Positions 20,118-28,400 of a stretch of DNA of 37,815 nt are shown here, piece after piece. Origin of the DNA: a virus; IMG/VR virus record IMGVR_UViG_3300029349_000003, positions 13,341 to 51,155 of that record; one strand, 5' to 3'. The notes under the pieces were generated by a model. That model was not told the origin of the DNA. It saw only the letters and a program-made list of their open reading frames with translations, and did no database searches. A program made the translations under genes and the position numbers. Each line of letters starts with the position of its first letter. Within the stretch, counting starts at the first letter, position 1.

Positions 20118-20967
20118 CAAATTAATAGAGAGACAGCGCCGCCTTAACCCATCTAGACCTAAACTACCTATACCAGGTGAGTTCTCATATAAGTCTATTG
20201 ACTTAATTCATAAGGAAGTAAAGACTCAGAATTATAATTTTACTGGTTGTCACTATCTAGGTGCAGAACTATGGTTAGAGGATAATAGACCTTTCCTCAT
20301 TGGTGCAGCAGAGTTTATGCGTATTACAAACAATCAGTGGGAGGATAGGCGCTATTTATACTTACCATTAAGTAGATGTCAGGACTTACTACCATTTATT
20401 AGAGTAGGTAATGTATATTTATCACATAGATACCCTACTGCAGATGATTTAATTATACGTTCTACCGATAGTTACCCAGTTGTGTATAACGCCTCAGCTA
20501 GAGGTAGTAATATACTTCTACCTGGATTTCAGTACACAGGTGTAGTAGTGCAGAACATTAATAGTACTCTATATAAATACATAGATGTTGTAGGTGACTA
20601 TAGTGAACCAGGTTCCACTTACCTATCACCCTTAAGACCAGTAGGACTAGATAACCCACTAGGTGATATTAACTTTAATTATCTAATTGAGAATATAGCA
20701 GAAATAGGTAGTTATCCGAAGCGGTTAGAGCGCGGATGGATAGGTGAATACACGGGTTACATCGTAATTGATATATTAGGTAAGAAGTGGTATCAATATA
20801 GAGATAATAATAGATATTTCCTACTAGATAGTCCACCTGACCCTAATTCTCGTTCTTACTACTATTACTGGAATAGACTAGATAATCCTAGTATAGCTAT
20901 TACTGCACGTACTATAGATTATGTACAATACCTTCAAACAGGCGAGGCCTCACTTAACCTAACATGA
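20110..20967 (+). CDS. Unrecognised tail-operon protein, Tyr-rich
   Basis: A 285-residue protein (291 from the alternative GTG at 20092). Neither start has a convincing ribosome site. ATG 20110 is preferred because it overlaps the previous gene by only 8 bases, as is usual here. The product is rich in Tyr and Asn, with YYYYWNRLDN near the C-terminus and LPGFQYTGVVVQNIN in the middle, consistent with a beta-rich virion protein. Cys pairs are sparse and no enzyme motif is evident. It ends in an ATGA overlap with the next gene. Function unknown. Confidence 0.5.
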   Translation: MYSKLIERQRRLNPSRPKLPIPGEFSYKSIDLIHKEVKTQNYNFTGCHYLGAELWLEDNRPFLIGAAEFMRITNNQWEDRRYLYLPLSRCQDLLPFIRVGNVYLSHRYPTADDLIIRSTDSYPVVYNASARGSNILLPGFQYTGVVVQNINSTLYKYIDVVGDYSEPGSTYLSPLRPVGLDNPLGDINFNYLIENIAEIGSYPKRLERGWIGEYTGYIVIDILGKKWYQYRDNNRYFLLDSPPDPNSRSYYYYWNRLDNPSIAITARTIDYVQYLQTGEASLNLT

Positions 20968-21425
20968 GTTTCACTAACGAATACTATACTGGAATCATTA
21001 ACTATACGACAAGTAATCTAGTAGCCTTACTTATTAATAGACCAGAGCTAGGACTAAGTAATTCACCTACTCTTCCTCAACTAGAGGCGCGGCTTAACTT
21101 AAATATGACTACTGCAGTTACATGGGAGTTAAATCAAGCTACCTATTCTCGTGCTATAGTTACTAATCCAATTATTAACTTACCTACATCTAATGTTCTA
21201 ACTGCGGAACTAACTGCTAGTGTCTCATTCAATGGCACTATTGGTCCATTTACTCACATAGTATTTACGCGAGGAGCTAACGTAGCAGGAGCAAATCCCG
21301 CTAATGGTAATAATAAAGGGTCTAATCAAGGTACTATTGTGTGGATAGAAGCAGTGTTATCTGCACCTCTTACTGTTACAGCACCTGCTACCTATACATA
21401 TACTTTAACAATGCCGATCCAATAA
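20964..21425 (+). CDS. Small beta-rich virion-type protein
   Basis: A 153-residue protein starting with ATG in an ATGA overlap. The N-terminal 50 residues are helical (NLVALLINRPEL). The remainder looks like an all-beta fold with alternating Thr/Ala/Val and ends in TAPATYTYTLTMPIQ. The pattern of a hydrophobic strand (SFNGTIGPFTHIVFTRG), an Asn/Gly-rich loop and a final Thr-rich strand fits a small tail or decoration subunit. The specific family is not recognised. Its TAA overlaps the next ATG (TAATG). Confidence 0.55.
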   Translation: MSFTNEYYTGIINYTTSNLVALLINRPELGLSNSPTLPQLEARLNLNMTTAVTWELNQATYSRAIVTNPIINLPTSNVLTAELTASVSFNGTIGPFTHIVFTRGANVAGANPANGNNKGSNQGTIVWIEAVLSAPLTVTAPATYTYTLTMPIQ

Positions 21426-22180
21426 TGCAAACTCTATCTAGTCTTTTAGCAAGGCGCGCCCCTATTCTACTAACTATACCTAACCTGGATAGTATTCTAG
21501 ACCTTAGATCAATATCAGCATTAATTAGCACTACTAGACCTGTCATTCTATTAACCCTTGATAATCCATATATAGTATTTGATGATGGAGATATAGAAAT
21601 AACGGCCCCTTGCCCATATATAGTTAGAGATTACATGGGTAATACTATCCATGTAGGTAAGGATTGGGGGTTTGGTCTTAATAATACGGATAGAGCTTTA
21701 TTAGCCTCAGTAGTACCTAATTCTATTGAGCCATTTCATATTGAATATGAATACAATAATAATCCTCGTAGTATTCTAGTTTTATTTTACTCTGCTAATC
21801 GGGCTATACCGAGCGTAGAAGCCGCGCCTAAGTTAATAAATATAGTACCTACTATACTTATTAATTCAAGTCAACCATTTGAACTATCTTATTTAGAGAG
21901 TGCACCTAACCTAGCATTATCAAGTATAGAAGACCATCCACGTGCAGTTAACTATGTATATGATGAAATCTACTCTAGTGTATTATTATATCCAAGTACA
22001 TCTATATATCTAGAAATAAACCGCCCTGCTACCTGCAGTAGTCCGCGTTGGTTAGTACAGGGTTCTATATACTACGTAGCAGTTGATGGTCCTACTAATG
22101 CTCTATTAACTATATCTCCTAACCTTAATATTAATGCTTATAAGAACGCGCCCTTAACATTGGAGGTGAATCTTGGTTAA
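21425..22180 (+). CDS. Unrecognised protein upstream of terL
   Basis: A 251-residue protein. ATG 21425 sits in a TAATG junction, the same arrangement as at 10466, so the longer reading from GTG 21341 is unlikely. The sequence has a Leu/Ile-rich N-terminus (LSSLLARRAPILLTIPNLDS), a central aromatic region (HIEYEYNNNP) and a C-terminal beta-like stretch. A GGAGG near its end (22162-22166) serves the terminase gene. No family recognised; structural by context. Confidence 0.5.
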   Translation: MQTLSSLLARRAPILLTIPNLDSILDLRSISALISTTRPVILLTLDNPYIVFDDGDIEITAPCPYIVRDYMGNTIHVGKDWGFGLNNTDRALLASVVPNSIEPFHIEYEYNNNPRSILVLFYSANRAIPSVEAAPKLINIVPTILINSSQPFELSYLESAPNLALSSIEDHPRAVNYVYDEIYSSVLLYPSTSIYLEINRPATCSSPRWLVQGSIYYVAVDGPTNALLTISPNLNINAYKNAPLTLEVNLG

Positions 22181-23969
22181 GAAGAATACATTTGATATAA
22201 ATAACTTATTTGCAGATATAGCCAATAAGGGATTAATGGGGGTATCTAAGGCGGCCCCTGCTGGTGTAGTTGAATTTGCTGAGGAATATCTTCTTAATGG
22301 AGAAGAGAAACTATACACTACACAGCGTGCATGGTTGAAGTCATTCTATAATGAACCTCTCAATAGTGATGAGCGTAGTGTCATGCAACGTTGGGCCTCT
22401 GAAAATCGTACAACATGGGTTGAGGGTAGAAGATACTCATCTATGGCTCTAGAGATAGGAAGAGGTGGTTCTAAATCCACTATGGGTTCTATATGTGCTC
22501 TATATGAATTTTATAAACTTATATCATTAGATAACCCATCTAAACACTACAAGCTCTTTACTAATTCACCTATTGCTATATTTGTTATAGCGCGCTCTAT
22601 GGATCAAGTAAAGAATACTCTATTTGGTGCAATTAAGGGTTATGCAGAGAATAGTCAATACTTTAAATCACTAGCTGATGCAGGTATTATATCTATTCAG
22701 GAGATGAGTATTAAGTGTAGATCTAAAAATATAGCTATATTTCCTCAACATACTAACTCACCTTCCTTAGTAGGTTATAACCTTAAATTATTAATATTAG
22801 ATGAGGCCGCCCGCTTTGGTTATGATGACACAGGATACTCACTTGGTGACCTAATATGGGATAACGTTGGTGCTGGTACTAAACGCTTTGGTAATGAGGG
22901 CAGGAAGATAGCTATATCATCTGCATGGGAACCAGGTGATTTTATTGAAAACCTATATTCATTATCTCAGAGGGATCAAAGATTACTAGGAGGCCGCTTC
23001 CGTACCTGGGATATGAATCTTAATCCAGAAGTGGGCGAGAGTGTACTTAAATCAGATACTGATTATATTAAGAATCCAATTAAGGCCTCTCTTGAATATG
23101 AGGGTATGCGTTTTAATAAACAAGATGCTTATTTGACAAGTCATAGTATTCAATTAGCTATGAGGGGTTATAGTGTTGTAGATGCAAGACCAGAGGTATT
23201 AAATATATCTAATGCCGAAGGTGATACTAGACACTACGTAGGAGTTAATATATCTAGAATAGAACAACTATATAAGGGATATAGTTATGTACATACTGAT
23301 TATGGTATTAAGAAAGACTCAGCAGCTACAGCTATTGTACGCGCTGAAGTAATAGAAGGTGTACCTAGTGTTATTGTAGATAGTATATTAGTATGGAAAC
23401 CTTACATTGATAAGGATGAACATAATCAGGCAATTTCTCGTGTTGTTTCTTTCATAGATGTAGAAGAAAAGTTAATTCAATTATGTAAGTTAAGAAGAGT
23501 ATCCCTATGCTCTTTTGATACATATCAGAGTCAAAGTACAATACAACGACTCCATATGCTAGATATACGCACTAAAGAAATGGGTGTATCTAATGCCCTA
23601 CAGTTAAGATACTATGCCCTAACTAAGAATCTGCTAGATAGCGGTCGTTTAATATTACCGAAAGACTCCTCATGGTCTCCTACTCTACAGCAAGAATTAT
23701 CTCAACTGATACAGAGGTCTAATGGTAGAATAGACCATCCACGTAATGGATCGAAGGATATAGCAGATGCCGTAGTTAACGCTGTATTTAACTGTGTAAA
23801 CTCCAATGCTTATATACTAGATAGTAAAGGAAATCCCTTATCTAGTAGTGTTAAGGTAATAGAAGGTGGAACTCTACAACGTAATAAAGATAAATTAACT
23901 GGCCTACGTAAGCTCACAAATAACCGTTCCGCCGTGAATAAACTGAGAAATACAAATACCGGGATGTAG
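22173..23969 (+). CDS. terL: Terminase large subunit
   Basis: Packages DNA into the prohead. The 598-residue product has an ATPase domain with Walker A GRGGSKST (residues 96-103), Walker B LKLLILDE (Asp210, Glu211) and the coupling motif AISSAWE (about 247-253). The C-terminal RNase H-like nuclease has candidate acidic residues in HTDYG (Asp376), SFDTYQSQ (Asp449) and SKDIADAV (Asp529/Asp532). Length is normal for TerL. The start is TTG 22173, with GGAGG 6 bases upstream, overlapping the previous gene by 8 bases. Its last codons and stop are also the first ten bases of tRNA-Pro. Lying inside a tail-gene operon rather than beside portal and capsid genes is a little unusual; no portal or small subunit is adjacent. 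Confidence 0.95.
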   Translation: MVKKNTFDINNLFADIANKGLMGVSKAAPAGVVEFAEEYLLNGEEKLYTTQRAWLKSFYNEPLNSDERSVMQRWASENRTTWVEGRRYSSMALEIGRGGSKSTMGSICALYEFYKLISLDNPSKHYKLFTNSPIAIFVIARSMDQVKNTLFGAIKGYAENSQYFKSLADAGIISIQEMSIKCRSKNIAIFPQHTNSPSLVGYNLKLLILDEAARFGYDDTGYSLGDLIWDNVGAGTKRFGNEGRKIAISSAWEPGDFIENLYSLSQRDQRLLGGRFRTWDMNLNPEVGESVLKSDTDYIKNPIKASLEYEGMRFNKQDAYLTSHSIQLAMRGYSVVDARPEVLNISNAEGDTRHYVGVNISRIEQLYKGYSYVHTDYGIKKDSAATAIVRAEVIEGVPSVIVDSILVWKPYIDKDEHNQAISRVVSFIDVEEKLIQLCKLRRVSLCSFDTYQSQSTIQRLHMLDIRTKEMGVSNALQLRYYALTKNLLDSGRLILPKDSSWSPTLQQELSQLIQRSNGRIDHPRNGSKDIADAVVNAVFNCVNSNAYILDSKGNPLSSSVKVIEGGTLQRNKDKLTGLRKLTNNRSAVNKLRNTNTGM

Positions 23970-24031
23970 CGCAGAGGTAGCGCGCCTGCTTTGGGAGCAG
24001 GATGTCGCAGGTTCAATTCCTGCCATCCCGA
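23960..24031 (+). tRNA. tRNA-Pro (anticodon TGG)
   Basis: A complete cloverleaf reads directly: acceptor CGGGATG (23960-23966) pairs with CATCCCG (24024-24030); D stem GCGC/GCGC around AGAGGTA; anticodon stem CCTGC/GCAGG around TTTGGGA, with anticodon TGG at 23992-23994; a 5-base variable loop; T stem GCAGG/CCTGC around TTCAATT; discriminator A at 24031. No CCA is encoded. The anticodon reads CCA and, by wobble, other proline codons; CCA and CCT codons are common in the surrounding genes. The first 10 bases overlap the end of terL. Confidence 0.95.
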
Positions 24032-24037
24032 TCCTAC

Positions 24038-24080
24038 CACTAATGATAAGGCTATATATATGGTTTGCAAGGTATTAGTG
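24038..24080 (+). repeat. Inverted repeat in the tRNA/24090 gap
   Basis: In the only real gap of the plus-strand operon (24032-24089), CACTAAT (24038-24044) pairs with ATTAGTG (24074-24080) around a 29-base AT-rich loop. It could shape tRNA 3' processing or attenuate transcription. There is no U-tract, and the long loop makes this tentative. Confidence 0.3.
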
Positions 24081-24089
24081 TAAAACCCT

Positions 24090-24461
24090 ATGCGCGCAAT
24101 TAGACAAGACCTAGTTGAAAACCTTGCTATAGAAAAAGGTTCTCTATGGGATCAGATGACTATACTAATTAAAGGTGATTATACATCTTTAAGTTGTAGA
24201 GGACAAATAAGGGATGAAGAAGATGGAGAGTTATATGCTAACTTTCAATTTGAACCACTTATAACGGTTATTAGAGATGGGGAAGTTTATACTAGAGTTC
24301 GACCCTATCTAGGAGCTACGAGAACTAAGTCATTACCCACGACTAAACCTCGGCAGTTCTTGAAGTATGATATTGAGTTATTTGATGCTCTTAACCTAGA
24401 TATTGTATATAGGTTAGCGTTAGGTGACGTAGAAGTAAGCCTAAACATAACTCTCCCATGA
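24090..24461 (+). CDS. Small tail-type protein preceding the collagen-like gene
   Basis: A 123-residue protein with a layout seen in many phage and prophage proteins that precede collagen-like or fibre genes: [18 protein letters not shown], then [18 protein letters not shown] (about residues 38-55), a proline-containing segment, [11 protein letters not shown] (about 92-102) and a final [16 protein letters not shown]. The pattern 'R.qIR....g.l.a.f.f ... YDiel ... v.Rll.G.v.v...vT' is familiar, and it probably forms a small beta domain that anchors the following protein. Start is ATG 24090, without a clear ribosome site. It ends in an ATGA overlap with the collagen-like gene. The domain assignment is by resemblance. 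Confidence 0.65.
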   Translation: MRAIRQDLVENLAIEKGSLWDQMTILIKGDYTSLSCRGQIRDEEDGELYANFQFEPLITVIRDGEVYTRVRPYLGATRTKSLPTTKPRQFLKYDIELFDALNLDIVYRLALGDVEVSLNITLP

Positions 24462-24775
24462 TTACACTTATTATTGACGACTATAATCAAGAGGTGGTAG
24501 TTACGCCACCTTCTGATCTAACATACATACTACCTGCTGATCCTTATGTATATATACAAGGTCCACCCGGTTCTCAAGGTGAGCCGGGTGTAGAAGGTCC
24601 TCCTGGCCCTGCTGGTGAAGTAGGACCTCAAGGTGAACCGGGGCCTGCTGGGGAGCAAGGAATACCTGGTTTTCAGGGTGAGCCTGGTGTAGAAGGTCCT
24701 GTTGGTGAGATAGGACCTCAAGGCCCAGCAGGACCTGCTGGTGAGGTAGGTCCGCAACTCATAAGTGGGCGCTGA
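24458..24775 (+). CDS. Collagen-like tail protein, frame interrupted near its 3' end
   Basis: Residues about 31-98 are uninterrupted Gly-X-Y triplets ([20 protein letters not shown] and so on, about 22 triplets), which form a trimeric collagen-like shaft. The N-terminal 30 residues are an anchoring segment. In the zero frame the protein stops at 24775 after an abrupt LISGR. In the -1 frame, from ACT 24757 onward, an open frame reads a fibre-like segment and stops at TAA 24835-24837, exactly forming a TAATG junction with the next gene. That is the arrangement used elsewhere in this operon, so the intended protein probably runs from 24458 to 24837. Insertion of one A (CAA|CTC to CAA|ACT) would restore it. 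Confidence 0.8.
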   Translation: MITLIIDDYNQEVVVTPPSDLTYILPADPYVYIQGPPGSQGEPGVEGPPGPAGEVGPQGEPGPAGEQGIPGFQGEPGVEGPVGEIGPQGPAGPAGEVGPQLISGR

Positions 24776-24837
24776 CTGCCAACTTGCTTCTCGCGCATCC
24801 TTTTAAAAATCGTCCACCTTTAGTAACGGATGTATAA
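24757..24837 (+). other. Out-of-frame C-terminal segment of the collagen-like protein
   Basis: This 26-codon frame begins directly where the collagen frame is at CAA 24755-24757. It encodes [16 protein letters not shown], then NRPPLVTDV and TAA. The pattern 'TH.W ... HpF..rP.LVTDV' resembles the tail segment that follows Gly-X-Y repeats in many phage fibres. It is separated from the collagen frame by a -1 (or +2) shift. No classical slippery heptamer is visible at the junction. Confidence 0.65.
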
Positions 24838-25433
24838 TGATTTATCTATATTATAATTTTAAGTTAGCTACTAATGCTACAGATAGCTGGAAGTATTATA
24901 TTAAAGTATTACCACCTAAAACGACTAATACTATACCTGCTCTATCTGATAGGTTATATTTACAAAATGGACACCTACGCCTATGGGTAGAGCCATCTAA
25001 GGTAGGAGCAGACTTTCCTATTTGGGATACGTATAATAACTACCCTACCTTGCGTTTAGATAATGCGTATAAAGTTGACTTATATAGGTGGAAAGAAGCA
25101 ATTAATATACCAGGTAAACGTACGTCTAGAAAGGCAGATGATGAACTTATAACTACATATTACTGGGTAGTACTTCCAATCTTTCCACAGGTAAGTAGTA
25201 TCACCTTACCTGTTGTAGAAGGTGTAGTTGACTTAAAAGCTCATCCTACTGTATTTGATATAAATAAGGTAACTGCTGATCAAGTTGATATACAATACAC
25301 TTTTGTAGATAATGCTATGGCTACACCTAATAAGTCATATCGTCACCGTATCCTAGTTAATGAAGAGATAAGTGAGGTAAGTATTGAGTATAATCAGCCT
25401 ACCCTACCTATACAACTGTGCTTACCTTACTAG
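24837..25433 (+). CDS. Unrecognised protein between collagen-like and giant genes
   Basis: A 198-residue protein starting at ATG in a TAATG junction. Aromatic residues are abundant (IYLYYNFKL, YLQNGHLRLWVEP, YYWVVLPIFP), and the order of short strands suggests a beta-sandwich virion protein. The C-terminal part ends in a run of hydrophobic strands (SIEYNQPTLPIQLCLPY). It overlaps the giant gene by 16 bases. No family recognised. By position it may link the collagen-like fibre to the giant protein. Confidence 0.5.
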   Translation: MIYLYYNFKLATNATDSWKYYIKVLPPKTTNTIPALSDRLYLQNGHLRLWVEPSKVGADFPIWDTYNNYPTLRLDNAYKVDLYRWKEAINIPGKRTSRKADDELITTYYWVVLPIFPQVSSITLPVVEGVVDLKAHPTVFDINKVTADQVDIQYTFVDNAMATPNKSYRHRILVNEEISEVSIEYNQPTLPIQLCLPY

Positions 25434-28400
25434 AGCAATTAAGTCAAGATAGAGCCGCGCCTAGAGCTACAGAAGGGCGCGAACGTTCATTTGGGTTCTA
25501 TAGTATAGAGTCACTAGAGAAGACTGTATCTAACCTAGATAATCCTCTTGTCACTCAGTTCTCATTTGATGATATTCAGGTAGAGAGCAATATATATGGT
25601 GAGGCTGATGTTCTAGAACAATATAATGTTCCAGTCTTAACTGACTATACCATTAATAAAGATAAATATAATATTCTTAGAGAGTCAGGTCTAAACGTAT
25701 CCCCCTATATGGCCGAGAAGAGTCCTGATAATATAAGATTACTTCACTCTAAATTAATATCTGGTACTAGAGAGGGGCGTGGTATTGCTAGAATTGATAG
25801 TAGTATGTTTGGTACTACTAGAGTGAAAGGAGATAGTTTATCTTCTAGTAACGAGTCTGTTGATATATACTATGAGAGTTCTAACCCTACATTATATAAA
25901 GAGGTTAGGCAGCATCAAGAGGCTCTTACTAGAAACGAGTTAGTAGTTGGTTTCTCAGGTGAGTACTTAAAGACAGGTAATGCTATATTTGATAGTCTAT
26001 ACACTGATCTTCTTAAGGCGCAAGGTGATGTAGCAATAGTAAGTGCAGGTATAAACGCACCTAATGAGAAACCTAGCTTTAGTGATATAGATGTAGCTAA
26101 TGCTAGTAAACAGCAATTAATTATTAATAAGCTAATTGAAAGATCTGGTGAAGGTAAGGTAAATATATTAGCTGCTTCTGAGAGTGACCTTGCTAAGACC
26201 AAACTAGATGAACAGCTTCAACAAGCTGGTAGTATTATTGGTATTGCGAAGGGTAAAAATCCTCACTACAACATATTTTATTTAGAAGATATAGATGATA
26301 AGGGAACTGACGTAGCTTATTTTGGTACTAGACGGTTTACTCCTGGTTCACATGAGGAGTCAATGATACGTCTAACCAGTAAGGATGATGCAGAGTTTCT
26401 TGACTTCCTTAAGTTAGCAATAGCTAATGATTATAATTTTAATCCAGAAGCCGCGCTACTTGCTTATAAGGGATATACAAATACAAATCTTATAGCATCT
26501 ACAAGCGGTGATGTAGTTACTCAGCTACCTAGTAATCTAGGCCCTAGTTACTTCCACTCTATAGCAAGAGATAATACTGCACGTGAGTGGAACCCATCTA
26601 CGTCATTTAGTAGCTATGTAAATAGACCAGGTATAGCCACCTATAATTATCTAATGAATAATCAAGGAGCTACATCAGTACCAGGTCAAATTAAAGATTA
26701 TGATGTAGCATTAATGACTCCAGGTTGGGGGTCTATTATTAATGAGTACTTCATGTCACATGGCATGGGTAGAATATATAAGAGTGAACTAGGGGCGCTG
26801 CCATCTGCAACTGGATTAATAGGTGCATTATTAGATCGTACGTTAACTTATTATGGTGGTTTTCTGGAACATGATCCATATAGGGTAAAACCTATAAATC
26901 AAGAACCTAAACCAGGTATGTATGAGTCGGCACTTAGTAATATAACCTCATTTGCTATTACTACTGGTATTGCATTAACCACTTACTTCTCTATAGGGAT
27001 ACCAGCTTCCTTTATTACTTCTGAACTAACACGATTAGGTTTAGAAGAACAACTGAATAATGCTCTAAGTGCTACTGATAAGAGAACTAGATTAGCATCT
27101 TCAGTATTATCACTAGGATACGGCGACCCAGATAATCTAGATAACTATATAACTACATGGAAGCAGAAACATAATATTTCAACTAGCTTCTTACAGGGTT
27201 ACTATGAAGAGCACTTTAGCTTACCTTTCATCAATAACCTCCTGTATAGAGAAAGAGGAGGTATATTCTTTGATAAGGTAACGCAGCCGTTCTTACTTGG
27301 AGTAGTAGATCCATATGAACCATCATCGGAGCTATCAATTAAATATAGAGATTCAATAGATAGTTTATCTAGAACTATTCGCTCTCCTATTGGATTAATG
27401 GAAGTAAGAGAGGAAGGAGTATTAAAACGGCTAATACCAACTAATGTAGGTTTTAATAGACAGAAGGAAATAGCTAAGTTAGTTGATGAAGTAGGTTCAT
27501 ATGTGCCTATTAATATCTTTTGTTGGGGTTGGGGTAATGGTAAAGCTAGGGCACGTGACTTTATATCAGTAGCTGAAGTATTCTCATTTACTGATATTGT
27601 TAATACATTTAATCAGGTAGTAGGGGCTAGTAGTCGTAGTGCAATGAGCTTATCTGCTGCATCAGAAGTAACTGTAGGTGGTATGTCAGGTTTAGTACAG
27701 AGAGCAGGTAATATAATTAGTGCTGTAACTCGTGCTACATGGACAAGAATACGCACGGGTAATAACCTATCATTCATACTAGGTGATAGTGAAGTTAACA
27801 TAGCAAGTGAACGCCTACGCCTTAAGAAGTTAGAGAATCAGATGTTAGCGGAGGGCTTACTATATTGGGATCCATCTGATGGTGGTAGTCGAATGATAGG
27901 TAATATATCTGGTAATGCAGAGGAGATGGCTAGGAAGCAGGACCTAACGCGTCGCTTTATTAATCAGTTAGTTGTGTATAATGAAGCAATTGAGGGTACA
28001 ACTGGTTATAGAGAGGCGGTGCAACGTGCGACAGAATATACAGCATCGCAAGCTAATCTATTTAATCAACTAGCTGCACGTAATTCTAGATTTCTTAGTA
28101 ATTGGTTTCATCGTAGTAAGAGTTCAATTGGAACTACATTTTTTGTAGCACTTAACGTTCATGCAGGACTTACTAGCATACTAGATGCTAGTGGCCCCAG
28201 CCTTATTCGTACTATTGGAATGCAGCTGAGGAATGATGTAGATGATCCTCGATTCAATACACGTAATGTACTGTTAGAAGGTAGTCTAGCCACTGCAGGT
28301 TACGTAGCATTTTCATTTGCAGCGGGGTATGCTGCTTCACATCTATTTGGTTCTCTTACTTATGAACGATATAGAGTAGATACTAATATGATAGCTGCGG

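Noticed and set aside
22196-22203. TATAAATA, like a T4-type late promoter
   Set aside because: It lies inside terL, encodes ordinary Ile-Asn codons, and recurs inside other coding regions (for example near 25258). It is expected by chance in this AT-rich sequence.
23810-24070. 86-codon minus-strand frame across the end of terL and the tRNA
   Set aside because: It is antisense to a conserved terminase end and a tRNA, has no ribosome site, and its composition just mirrors the tRNA.
24550-24760. Short direct repeats that could look like a CRISPR array
   Set aside because: The periodicity is 9 bases or multiples, from Gly-X-Y codons. There are no constant repeat-spacer lengths.
24740-24775. Classical programmed -1 slippery site for the collagen-like gene
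   Set aside because: No X-XXY-YYZ heptamer or obvious downstream stem is present near CCGCAACTC. A one-base loss is simpler, though not proven.
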